Made by a program: the position numbers and the translations under genes
The notes under the pieces: generated by a model
Database searches by the model: none
What the model saw: only the letters and a program-made list of their open reading frames with translations
Told to the model about the DNA's origin: nothing
Shown: piece after piece, positions 55,590 through 64,000 of the stretch
Layout: every line of letters starts with the position of its first letter
Position numbering within the stretch: the stretch's first letter is position 1
Assembly (NCBI RefSeq): GCF_905171765.1
Contig: NC_053390.1
Location: 214,701,208 to 214,765,207 of the forward strand
Length of the DNA stretch: 64,000 bases
Source of the DNA: Bufo bufo
Lineage: Eukaryota > Chordata > Amphibia > Anura > Bufonidae
Reading direction: 5' to 3'

Positions 55590-55832
55590 AGGGTACCTAA
55601 ACCTTCACGCAAAGTACAAAAAGTGCAGAAGCACTTCTCAGTGAGATCTGCACCTTCCGCTTACATTGGCTTTGCTTTGGAGACATGAGGAGTACAGATT
55701 TTATATACTTTCTATCAATCCATACTCTGCATGCTAAAAAAGAAGAGCAGATCCTATGCAAGAGGAAGGTGGAGATCGCTCTGAGAAGGGCTGCTGCGCC
55801 TTCCGTGCTTTGTGTGAAGGTTTAGGTACCCT
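55590..55832. mobile_element. Palindromic MITE (AGGGTACCTAAACCTTCAC)
   Basis: AGGGTACCTAAACCTTCAC at the left and GTGAAGGTTTAGGTACCCT at the right are exact inverted partners. About 243 bases, most of which can fold into a hairpin. Confidence 0.8.
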
Positions 55833-56569
55833 TTAAAAGTTATCACCAGATATAACCTTTCATTTTAAGAGACCTGTAGGATACACTAAAAAAGAAATTA
55901 GTGGTGCCAGTTGATGCAACCTGATCCCTCTGATTGGTGTGTGTTGCACAATGTATATGCATGGCATGGATTGCTTGCCCTATAACACTATGAATGGAGC
56001 AGCAATGCGCATTTTTCACCACCACTACATTCAACTCAACCACGTGAGGAAGAATGGAGGACTTGGGGCCCACTGTCTTGTTATCGGCGGTGGTTCAAGT
56101 GGCAGGGTCCAAAAGATCACCTTTTCTGGGAAACCCCTTTAAAGGTGTTTTCCAACTAACACTTATCCCCATTCACAGAATTGGTGTATGATCACTGGGG
56201 ATGACTTATTCCCGAGGGTCTCAGTCTTCATGATCACTGAGAGTCTCAGTCAAACCCTCAGAGATCTTATACTAATATCCCCTATCCTGTGTATAAGGCA
56301 TACATATTGTTAGTCAGAAAACCCCTTAAAGGAATTAAAACATGTCAGAACAATGTGAGCCACATCAGGCGGAGACTGGACTGAGATTTGTCTATTTCTG
56401 TTGTAGTCTATGGGTGTTATGGAAAATGCCCAAAAAGATTGAAGAATGGTTTACATAACTCCCATACATTAGAATACAGCGAGCTTCAAACACTACTAAG
56501 AACAAGTTAGGGATATTTGGCTTGTGGGTGAAATTTCAGGATGAACCTAAAATGAACAGGTGAACTTAA

Positions 56570-56831
56570 CCCCTTAGTGACCACTAATACGCCTTTTTGA
56601 GGCTGCCGTAAACTAAACATAGGGGTTTTTAGCTAAACAACTGGCTTTAATCAATCATTACATGTACCCAAAATGCTACATTTTGGGTACATTAAAAAAT
56701 CTGTGCATTAAAAACTAGAACTGGTCCTGCAAAAAATAAGACCTCATACAAGTACATTGATGAAAAAACTAAAAAAGTTATAGCTTTTGGAATGCGATTT
56801 AAAAAAAGAAATCTGTGTGGTCACTAGGGGG
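56570..56831. mobile_element. TTAA-flanked MITE (CCCCTTAGTGACCAC)
   Basis: TTAA at 56566-56569 and 56832-56835. Left end CCCCTTAGTGACCAC, right end GTGGTCACTAGGGGG. The ends resemble those of the large TTAA element at 6430. Inserted near the left end of the Tc1-like element. Confidence 0.8.
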
Positions 56832-57067
56832 TTAACGTAACCTTCTCTAAACCTTTGAATGCACATGTCCAACTGTTCAATGTTTCAGTACTTTTTGCAC
56901 AACTTGATGTTCTCTAACAAGGAGCTGAACGGCAAAATTCACAACAGGTGTTTGATCCAGGAAATGCCCAATAAATTTCCTGGTTCAATTAGAATTGGTA
57001 TGTAAATGGTCCTCCTCATCATGCTGTTCACATTTTGACATCATGAGACCAATATGACATCTAATAA

Positions 57068-57898
57068 TTGATCAAAGGTACCTCGCCATTGCGAGGCTTC
57101 AAACAGGATGTTCTCAGACGGAAGGGGCCACTGAGCTTAGAGTGTTACAGAATGTCATCAGCAGGTTGCAACAGAGAGACTGGAAGAGTCACAGAAAGGC
57201 ATAGAATTGGACGTCCTTTGGCCACATCCCACACTTATGACCGCTTCATTGTAAATAATGCCCTGAGGATACGGATGATGAATGCCACACAACTCCAGGC
57301 ACATTTAAGGGAGGTGAGAGGCAGCCAAATGTCACGTCTGACCATTTAAAACTGTTTACATCAGCGTGGGCTGCGTGCTAGATGACCTGCAAGGGTACCT
57401 GACCACACCACCAGGCACCATGTATGCTGGATAAGGACCAGTGGGCCTTAGTGCTGTTCACTGATGAAAGTCGATTCACACTGAGCAGAAATGATGGCCA
57501 CCAACGATGTTAGAGACGTCAAGGAGAGCACTATGCATCAGCCACTGTTGTCACCAGCAAGCCTTTGGTGGTGGTGTTTCAGTGTGGGCAGGTGTTGTGT
57601 CTAGTCAATACAGACCTGCCCTACACTTTGTGAATGGTACAGTGACAAGCCCATACTACTTGAATAATATCATTAATCCCGTCATTGTGCCTCTGCATAA
57701 CCCGACAGGTCGAATTTGATCTTCATGGACGACAATGCGCCAGCTCATCGAGGTTGCATTATTAGGGAACGGCTGCTGGAGACTGGGGTACCTCAAATGG
57801 AGTGGCCTGAACTTTCCCCAGACCTGAATCCCATTGAAAACCTATGGGATCAGCTGAGTCGCCGTTTACAGGCTCGTAACTCTGTACCCCTTCAATGA
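57068..57898 (+). pseudogene. Tc1-like transposase, broken
   Basis: Three pieces in different frames: an N-terminal part with GRVTERHRIGRPLATSHTYD, a middle with a GGVSVWAGVVS segment and a C-terminal part with MDDNAPAHR and EWPELSPDLNPIENLWDQL. The Asp-to-Glu spacing is 34 residues (DD34E). Frameshifts or gaps between parts (57350-57506 and near 57715) make it non-functional. Confidence 0.85.
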
Positions 57899-59570
57899 CC
57901 TGAGGGCCGCCCTTCAAGAAGGGTGGGATGCCATGCCTCAGCAGACAATAAGTTGACTTGTGAACAGCATAAGACGTTGTTGGCAAGCAGCAACTGTTGC
58001 TCAAGGCCACATGACAAGTTATTAAAGACACTGAAATTTTTTGTGGGGGTATACCCAACGCGGTTGTTGACTTTTGTTTCAATAAATAGTTTGAGATGAA
58101 GAAATCACCATTGCATGCTTCTACTTAAATGCCTTACTTTTACATTATAATATCACTGTACTGTGAACTTTAAGTTTTCCATAAATTTCACCCGAAAGCC
58201 AAATATCCCTAACTTTTTGTGAGTAGTGTACATGTACATCTCTCTAGTCAGTCTCTGCCTCAGAAGGTGGGATGTAGAGTTCTACCAATATATGAGGGTT
58301 CCAGATGGTCTTATGGATATACTATAAAATGTCTTTCATGGGCAAAACCCTTGAGCCTTTTTATATATAACCTGGATAACACCTTTAAAAGGGTATTCCA
58401 ATGTTGGACATTTATGGCATATCCACATGGAAGGCTCGTGCAGAAAGAGCCGCGCAAGCAGCTCAAACTAGATTCTCTCACTATAAGGAAAGGTAAAGAT
58501 GTCTTGTTTATCTGGTGATAGATAGATTCAGCTTCCCAAGAAACCCAGTTGCTTATTTAACATATTTTTTCATATTTGGGTATAACACAAATGCCATTGT
58601 TCTAAGTGACAGCTTATTGCATTTATCTGTCAGGAAATAGAAGGCTTAGATGAAAAGTACTTTAAAGAAGGAAGCATCTACATTACTGGGTAGCTGAACA
58701 TCTGATCACTGTTTAAGAATGCAACTGAGTGTTAAGACTACAACTCCCAGCATGCTCTATGTTGCAATAACCTACTCTAATAGATCACAGATTCTTCTCT
58801 TCTTAAGCATAAACATTCAGTAATGAAACATGTACCTTACTGTATTACTGGGTAAGCTTAAAAATGCAAGATAATAAAGACCACATGTTAGAAAACATGA
58901 AAAGAGGGAAAAAAAATGTGATATACAGGTAGGAAAAGAATTTTTTTCCTTTTTCTGTTGAAAAAATAATTTATGGCTATTTTTTATTTATTTATTTTTT
59001 TACAAAAACAGAAGCAAGACACTTTAGGACATATGCAGCCAAAATACGTACAACGATGCTGTACTAAAAAAAATATATGTGAAATTAAAAATAAAAAGAC
59101 TATTTGTTGTAACGTGGATAGACTTTCTTCAGTCTTACCATTAAAGACACACAGATATAGCAAAGGAAGCAAAAGTAGAAAGGGAGAAAGGAATGGGATG
59201 AGCATTGATTAGCAGCGCAAGCTGGAAGACAGCAGGATAGTTTGCAATCCACAACGATTCAATTTCATTTCAGGAATAGGAAAGATCCATTTCATTTAAA
59301 CACCAAGTACACCACCTTTAATTTCTCAAATGCCTTATGCCAAGGCAAGAGCACTGTCTAGAGGATATTAGCACCACAAAATGGGAGAATTAATATGTAC
59401 AAAGGAATCATACACCAAAAAAAATAAAAATCTTTATATCTATATGTATATCTAAATATTGATTTGCACATCAAACATGAAGCAGAATATTTCAGGGTAA
59501 AAAAACAAAGTTTAGTTATTTTTATTTTTTTTAATAAAGGTTCATCATGAAAGATAAAAAGGTTATTTAA

Positions 59571-59892
59571 AGAGGACCTTTCCCTAGTTTAAAAACTAAA
59601 AACGAACTATATCAGTGGGCAGAGCGGCGCCCAGGGGTCCCCCTGCACTTACTAGTAGTCTAGGAGTCCCAGGCTATGAGCTGTGTGCTACGATTGGCCA
59701 GCGCTGCAGCAAGGGACAACCCTAATACAAAAACTCCGCCCCGTACAAAAGAGGGAGGTGCACACACAGGAGCCTATACCGGGCGAACGGAGCGGCGCCC
59801 AGACATACTAGTAAGTGCAGGGGGACCCCTGGGCGCCGCTCTGCCCACTGATATAGTTCGTTTTTAGTTTTGAAACTAGTGAAAGGTCCTCT
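59571..59892. mobile_element. TTAA-flanked palindromic MITE (AGAGGACCTTTC)
   Basis: TTAA at 59567-59570 and 59893-59896. Ends AGAGGACCTTTC and GAAAGGTCCTCT. Arms of over 80 bases (GGGCGCCGCTCTGCCCACTG and its complement) make it one hairpin. Confidence 0.85.
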
Positions 59893-59928
59893 TTAAAGAC
59901 AAGAAGTCACTATTTCAGACTTCTTTAA

Positions 59929-60251
59929 AGGGAACCTGTCACCGGGATTTTGGGTATAGAGCTGAGGACATGGGTTGCTAGATGGCCGCTAGCACATCCG
60001 CAATACCCATCCCCATAGCTCTGTGTGCTTTTATTGTGTAAAAAAAAGATTTGATACATATGCAAATTAACCTGAGATGAGTCCTGTCCCTGACTCATCT
60101 CAGGTTAATTTGCATATGTATCAAATCGTTTTTTTTTTTTACACAAAAGCAGCACACAGAGCTATGGGGACGGGTATTGCGGATGTGCTAGCGGCCATCT
60201 AGCAACCCATGTCCTCATCTTTATACAGAAAATCCCGGTGACCAGTTCCCT
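59929..60251. mobile_element. TTAA-flanked palindromic MITE (AGGGAACCTGTCACC)
   Basis: TTAA at 59925-59928 and 60252-60255. Ends AGGGAACCTGTCACCGGGAT and its inverted partner. Nearly the whole 323 bases fold back, with the centre at about 60090 (GACTCATCTCAGGTTAATTT arm). Confidence 0.85.
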
Positions 60252-60372
60252 TTAAATAAGTGCATCAGTGTAGTGCCCTGTACAGTTACACTGGCGAGTA
60301 AACAACCCCAAAAAGCGCAAATAGAGGCTGAAAATAAAATTGTGGGTAACAGGATCCATCCCAGCGAGGTTA

Positions 60373-60584
60373 GGCTAGTTTCACAACCAGCGCTTTTGTA
60401 TCCGGCAGGCTGTTTCAGCAAGGAACAGCCTGCCAGATCTCTCTGCATTCCATACAACTGTTTTCATTTGGTCGATTCTCACGGGGTTACGGCTGGATCT
60501 CCACCAGTCCCCATTATAGTTAATGGGGCTGGCGGGTATCAGGTGGAGTCCAGCAATGCCAGATCCAGATGTGTGAACCTAGCC
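60373..60584. mobile_element. MITE (GGCTAGTTTCACA), shares TAA with the next
   Basis: TTA before GGCTAGTTTCACAACCAGC and TAA (60585-60587) after GTGTGAACCTAGCC. Interior related to 29996-30202. Confidence 0.7.
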
Positions 60585-60587
60585 TAA

Positions 60588-60837
60588 GGCCACTTTCACA
60601 CTTGCGTTAATATTTTACGGTATTGAGATCCGTCATAAGGTCTCAATACCGGAAAAAAAACGATTCCGTTTTGTCCCCATTCATTGTTAATGGGGACTAA
60701 ACGTAACTGAACAGAACGCTCCAAAATGCATTCCGTTCCGTTCTCATACCGGAGAGCAAACCACAGCACGCTGCGGTTTGCTTTCCGTCCTGGGATTCTG
60801 TCCTGACACAATAGAAAACGCTAGTGTGAAAGTAGCC
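60588..60837. mobile_element. MITE (GGCCACTTTCACACTTGCG)
   Basis: Left end directly after TAA 60585-60587; right end CGCTAGTGTGAAAGTAGCC followed by TTA. Interior has CGTTCCGTT-type repeats in both directions. Confidence 0.75.
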
Positions 60838-60896
60838 TTAGGCGTTTGAAAAGGATCAAATGATATACAGCCAATTACTCTTCAAGACCAGGAGTC

Positions 60897-61210
60897 AAAG
60901 GGATCCTGTCACATTGAAATGCAGCCCAATCTGCAGGCATGTTGTAGAGCAGGAGGACCTGAGCAGATAAATATACAATTTTGTGGGGGGAAAAATTCAA
61001 TGAAACATGTTTTTTAATCCCTGCTCATTCTATGCTTAGGAGTCCAGTGGGTGGATTGACAGTCTTTCTGAAGGCGCATATACAGACAGCCATCAGTCAC
61101 AGAGTAGGACTGAGCATTGAATCCCTAAGAGCAGGGATAAAAATGAATAAAATGCATGTTACACTGAATCTTTGACCATACTGCTCAACTCTTTTTGCTG
61201 CATTTTCACT
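60897..61210. mobile_element. Third copy of the AGGGAACTGGTCAC-type MITE, decayed
   Basis: Starts near CAAAGGGATCCTGTCACATT and contains GGAGGACCTGAGCAGAT and AATTTTGTGGGG, matching the 49700 element in order. The right end is not clear. Confidence 0.5.
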
Positions 61211-61494
61211 TGACCCTTTTCAGAACTGCTTGTTTGCTAAAAGGGATCCCGTTGTATCATATGACCCCACAGAACCAGGAAGAGCTTCCTTCCCCATTTT
61301 GTACTTATGGGGTTGTGTGTAGGGTGCAATTAAACTCACTAGTATAACACTGTTCATGCATTACAGCGATGCGCTCAATTAAAGCATACTTGTCTACTTT
61401 TAATTATTCATTTCAGGGAGATTTACAATCTGGCAATTTTAAGTATGGGTCACATTCTCATAATGACCACATCAACACAGTCATTTTATTAAGG

Positions 61495-61909
61495 GCTCAT
61501 GCACATGAGCGCAAGTGCTCAGTGCCCGTACTGTGGACTGTAAACGACTGGTCCGCAATATATGGGCACTGGCCGTGTGTACTCCGTGATGCGGATGCGG
61601 CCATTAACCTAAATGGGTCCACAATCTTCATCTATCTTTTACTGAGTGGAGGCACTGATCAGAAGCCCACGGAAGCACTACGAATTGCTTCCGTGGGATT
61701 TCGGTCCGTGCCTCCGCACTACAAAAAAAATAAAACACGTCCTATTTTTTTGCAGTGCAGAACGTATCTTGCTGATTGTAGACACATTCAAGTGAATTGG
61801 TCTACATTCGCAAATCGCATGCACTCAGCCGGTACCCATGCATTGCGGACTGCTATATGTTGTCCACAGCATGGGCACGGGATACACATGCTGGTGTGCA
61901 TGAGCCCTT
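61495..61909. mobile_element. MITE (GGGCTCATGCACATGAGCG)
   Basis: GGGCTCATGCACATGAG at the left and GTGTGCATGAGCCC at the right, flanked by TAA and TTA. Same family form as 35738 and 13718. A long open frame runs across it by chance. Confidence 0.7.
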
Positions 61910-62627
61910 ACAGAACTGTGCTCCCAATAAACTAAACTGCCAGCACAGTGCTTCGCACAGCCACAGGATACAATGATAAAATTCTCTACTGTAGTCACTA
62001 CTTGTGGAGGGCTCACTAATTAAATAGTAGTCAATGGAAACAATCTAAATATACATAGGGCTATAAACCTGTGTAGGAAATTTGCCTGCTCTGCAGAATC
62101 CAAAAGTTTCCTCCAAGTTTAGGAAACTTGTACAATCTGGGTGATTAGGCAAGTATGCATTAAAGAGGTCTGTCATAGTGCTATATAGCAATATATTATT
62201 AAACAGAACATAAACCATATACAGTTTTGTGACTGCAGTCAGGCAGTAAATCATATGCATATTTTAATTTTGGTGGGCATGATCCAGAGACATGTATATA
62301 ATAACATGCACTACTTAGAGGTGCCTGTGGTGATGTGGGTACAACAAAGGGTCTATATGGCTTTCATAGTTTCTAGGACGTTCACAGAAGTTCCTAGTTG
62401 GCTTGGATTGCATCCTCTGGTCTATGCTAGTTATCTCAATATACTTCTATTTGGGATATTTAGTAAGCATGACCATGTTTTTCTCATAAAAATGCAAGAT
62501 GAAAAGATCCCAACAGGAGCAGAATCTGTATGCAAAATCTCTGGACACAGGCCCATTTACATCGCAGGCTGTATTCAGAAATGTGGAAAACTACTTTCAC
62601 AAGTAAACGGCTATATTTATGCTTTCA

Positions 62628-62980
62628 AAGAGGTTCTTCGGGAATGATTTAAAATGGCTGTCTGCAACCTGTCCTAGAATGTGAGCAGGACTGGTTGCCT
62701 CCACTTACACAGCTACCTAGGGGATATGAGACCTCACTATACACTACGATGCACTACAACAAATGGCAATGATGCAATCCTGCATATGGTATGTCATCAT
62801 GGCTGAGCAGCCTGACAGGAACACTCCAGTATGTAGTTTATGCAAGTGCCAGAGTGTAGTGTGTAGTGAGGCCCTGACCCCTCACCCTCCCTAGGAAGCT
62901 CTAAGTGGAGGCCACCAGTCCTGCTCACATTCTAGGACAGGTTTCTGGTGTCCATTTTAAATCATTCCCAGAGAACCCCT
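62628..62980. mobile_element. Palindromic MITE (GAATGATTTAAAATGG)
   Basis: Left GAGGTTCTTCGGGAATGATT and right AATCATTCCCAGAGAACCCC are inverted partners; arms also share CCTGTCCTAGAATGTGAGCA. No coding sequence. Confidence 0.75.
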
Positions 62981-64000
62981 TTAACTCCCATTGATTACTC
63001 CCTTCTCATAGAAGGGGAGGGTGAACACCCTACTGCACAAGGTTTCTAGGAGCAGGCTGATGTGTCAATGTGTCAAAATCCTTGTATGGCTAACATCGCA
63101 CGAATATAGCACTAAAGAAACATTTTCTACCTTGCCAAATATAAAATGATGGTTTTATGGCAGTGGAAAAACTAAAATATCTCCAATAAAAGACCGAGGA
63201 AATAATAGTTGTTCTGGATGAACATGTAGTCAAAGGGACAACGATTATGTGCATGACTGCCCCACAAATCTACAACGAGGAATAAACTATAGTCGGTGAA
63301 AGGCTTTTTTGATTCATTCTATCCTGTCACACTATAACCTTATTGGTTATACAGCTATGGTGAAGATATGTGGATTGTAGCTAGAATGTGATGTTGTTCC
63401 ACAAAACTGGAGCAGGGATGTATATAAATCACCCACTCTCCCTCCTCACGGCAAAAGAGGAAAAGCAACAAATCCAAGAAACAGCAATTCCAATATATTC
63501 CTCCACATTCAGCTCTCAAATAAGTTGATGCTCAACTCTTCTGGACTGGAGTAAAGTGGAAGTTTCCATAACTGGCAATCATTTCAATGGAGAGTAGCAG
63601 TCCATTGTAACCACAACGACCATACATTCATAGCCTGTCCTATGGATAGGCCATGTATGTTAAAGTCTAGATAACACTTATAATGGGAGTTAGTGTAAGA
63701 ACATGAATTCCAGGCAAATCTTAACATTTAAAATAAATAAATCTACTTTTCACCTCCAACACCACTTGTTTCCATGGGCTGTGTCTAGTGTCAGCTTGAG
63801 CTACAGAACCAAAAAGCAAGCCCTTTTTTCATATCTCCTATGAACCCATTAAGCTGGAAAGAATATGGAACCTTTGGAGGTAATGTTTTTTATTATTGCA
63901 TTGTACTCAATTTTTTTAAATTGGTCTTTATCAAAAATATGAAGCACTTTTTTTCTGTACAGGGCTGAGTTTCTCTAGTAGCAGGATCTGAATTTTCTCT

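Larger units (their letters stand above)
56491..58228 (+). mobile_element. Tc1-like transposon with nested TTAA MITE
   Basis: Inverted ends CACTACT...GTTAGGGATATTTGGCTT (left) and AAGCCAAATATCCCTAAC-like sequence (right, 58190-58228), followed by TA at the right. Contains a broken transposase (57068-57898) and a TTAA-flanked MITE (56570-56831). Confidence 0.85.
53457..64000 (-). other. clip1: CLIP1 intron or upstream sequence rich in elements
   Basis: No further CLIP1 exon could be identified by eye to the window end on the minus strand. Element-free stretches (53460-54730, 58230-59560, 61920-62620, 62985-64000) are AT-rich with no convincing coding segments. Small exons could be missed. Confidence 0.5.

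Noticed and set aside
58219..58518. 99-residue open frame as a CLIP1 exon or new gene
   Set aside because: It is on the strand opposite to CLIP1, begins in the Tc1 end and shows no recognisable protein features.
61369..61935. 188-residue open frame
   Set aside because: It runs across the MITE at 61495-61909 and both flanks, with no domain and no splice signals.

Overview
The window is vertebrate nuclear DNA, most probably from an amphibian (frog-like). It has no operons, its exons have GT/AG splice sites, and most of it is transposable elements: short TIR elements whose ends read like TTTCACAC or CTCATGCACAC, TTAA-flanked palindromic elements, Tc1-like transposons, Helitrons, an L2/CR1-type LINE and Penelope-like retroelements. 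Species cannot be read from the sequence.

Host gene. The only host gene I can support is the 3' end of CLIP1 (CLIP-170, a microtubule plus-end tracking protein) on the minus strand. Five exons at 53456-53339, 52065-51906, 47954-47899, 47105-46978 and 43375-43147 join in phase. They give 229 codons plus a stop: the end of the coiled coil, two zinc knuckles and the acidic C-terminal DDETF tail. A plausible 3' UTR runs left to an AATAAA signal near 40.37 kb. All other sequence right of 43 kb is CLIP1 intron filled with elements, or intron/flank without recognised exons.

Layout. 1-5.6 kb: tandem duplication, old repeat pieces, and an inverted repeat with a hammerhead-like loop (1.8-2.1 kb). 5.59-12.73 kb: a Helitron containing two large insertions, a TTAA-flanked piggyBac-like element (6.43-9.66 kb) and a hAT-like element (9.68-12.62 kb, perfect 8-bp target duplication). 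14.31-29.68 kb: a TTA-flanked MITE split by a 14.6-kb Penelope-like array. 30.3-36.2 kb: MITEs, an L2/CR1-type LINE 3' end and microsatellites. 36.84-39.87 kb: a Tc1-like transposon carrying two nested MITEs. 40.3-64 kb: CLIP1 3' end and introns, with another two Tc1-like elements, a second hAT-like element, a 380-bp Helitron and a triple nest at 49.7-51.7 kb.

Most interesting system. The Penelope-like array holds four near-identical copies in mirror order (full minus, 5'-truncated minus, 5'-truncated plus, full plus) within one 14-bp target-site duplication. Each full copy has ORF1 (coiled coil, basic C terminus) and ORF2 (reverse transcriptase plus GIY-YIG endonuclease). ORF2 has no ATG before its conserved N-terminal region. 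ORF1 and ORF2 overlap in a 0/-1 arrangement, with a canonical T TTT TTA slippery heptamer just inside the overlap, which suggests -1 frameshifting. Every unit also carries a hammerhead-ribozyme-like motif downstream of ORF2, so the partial-plus-full pair places two such motifs exactly one unit (4553 nt) apart.
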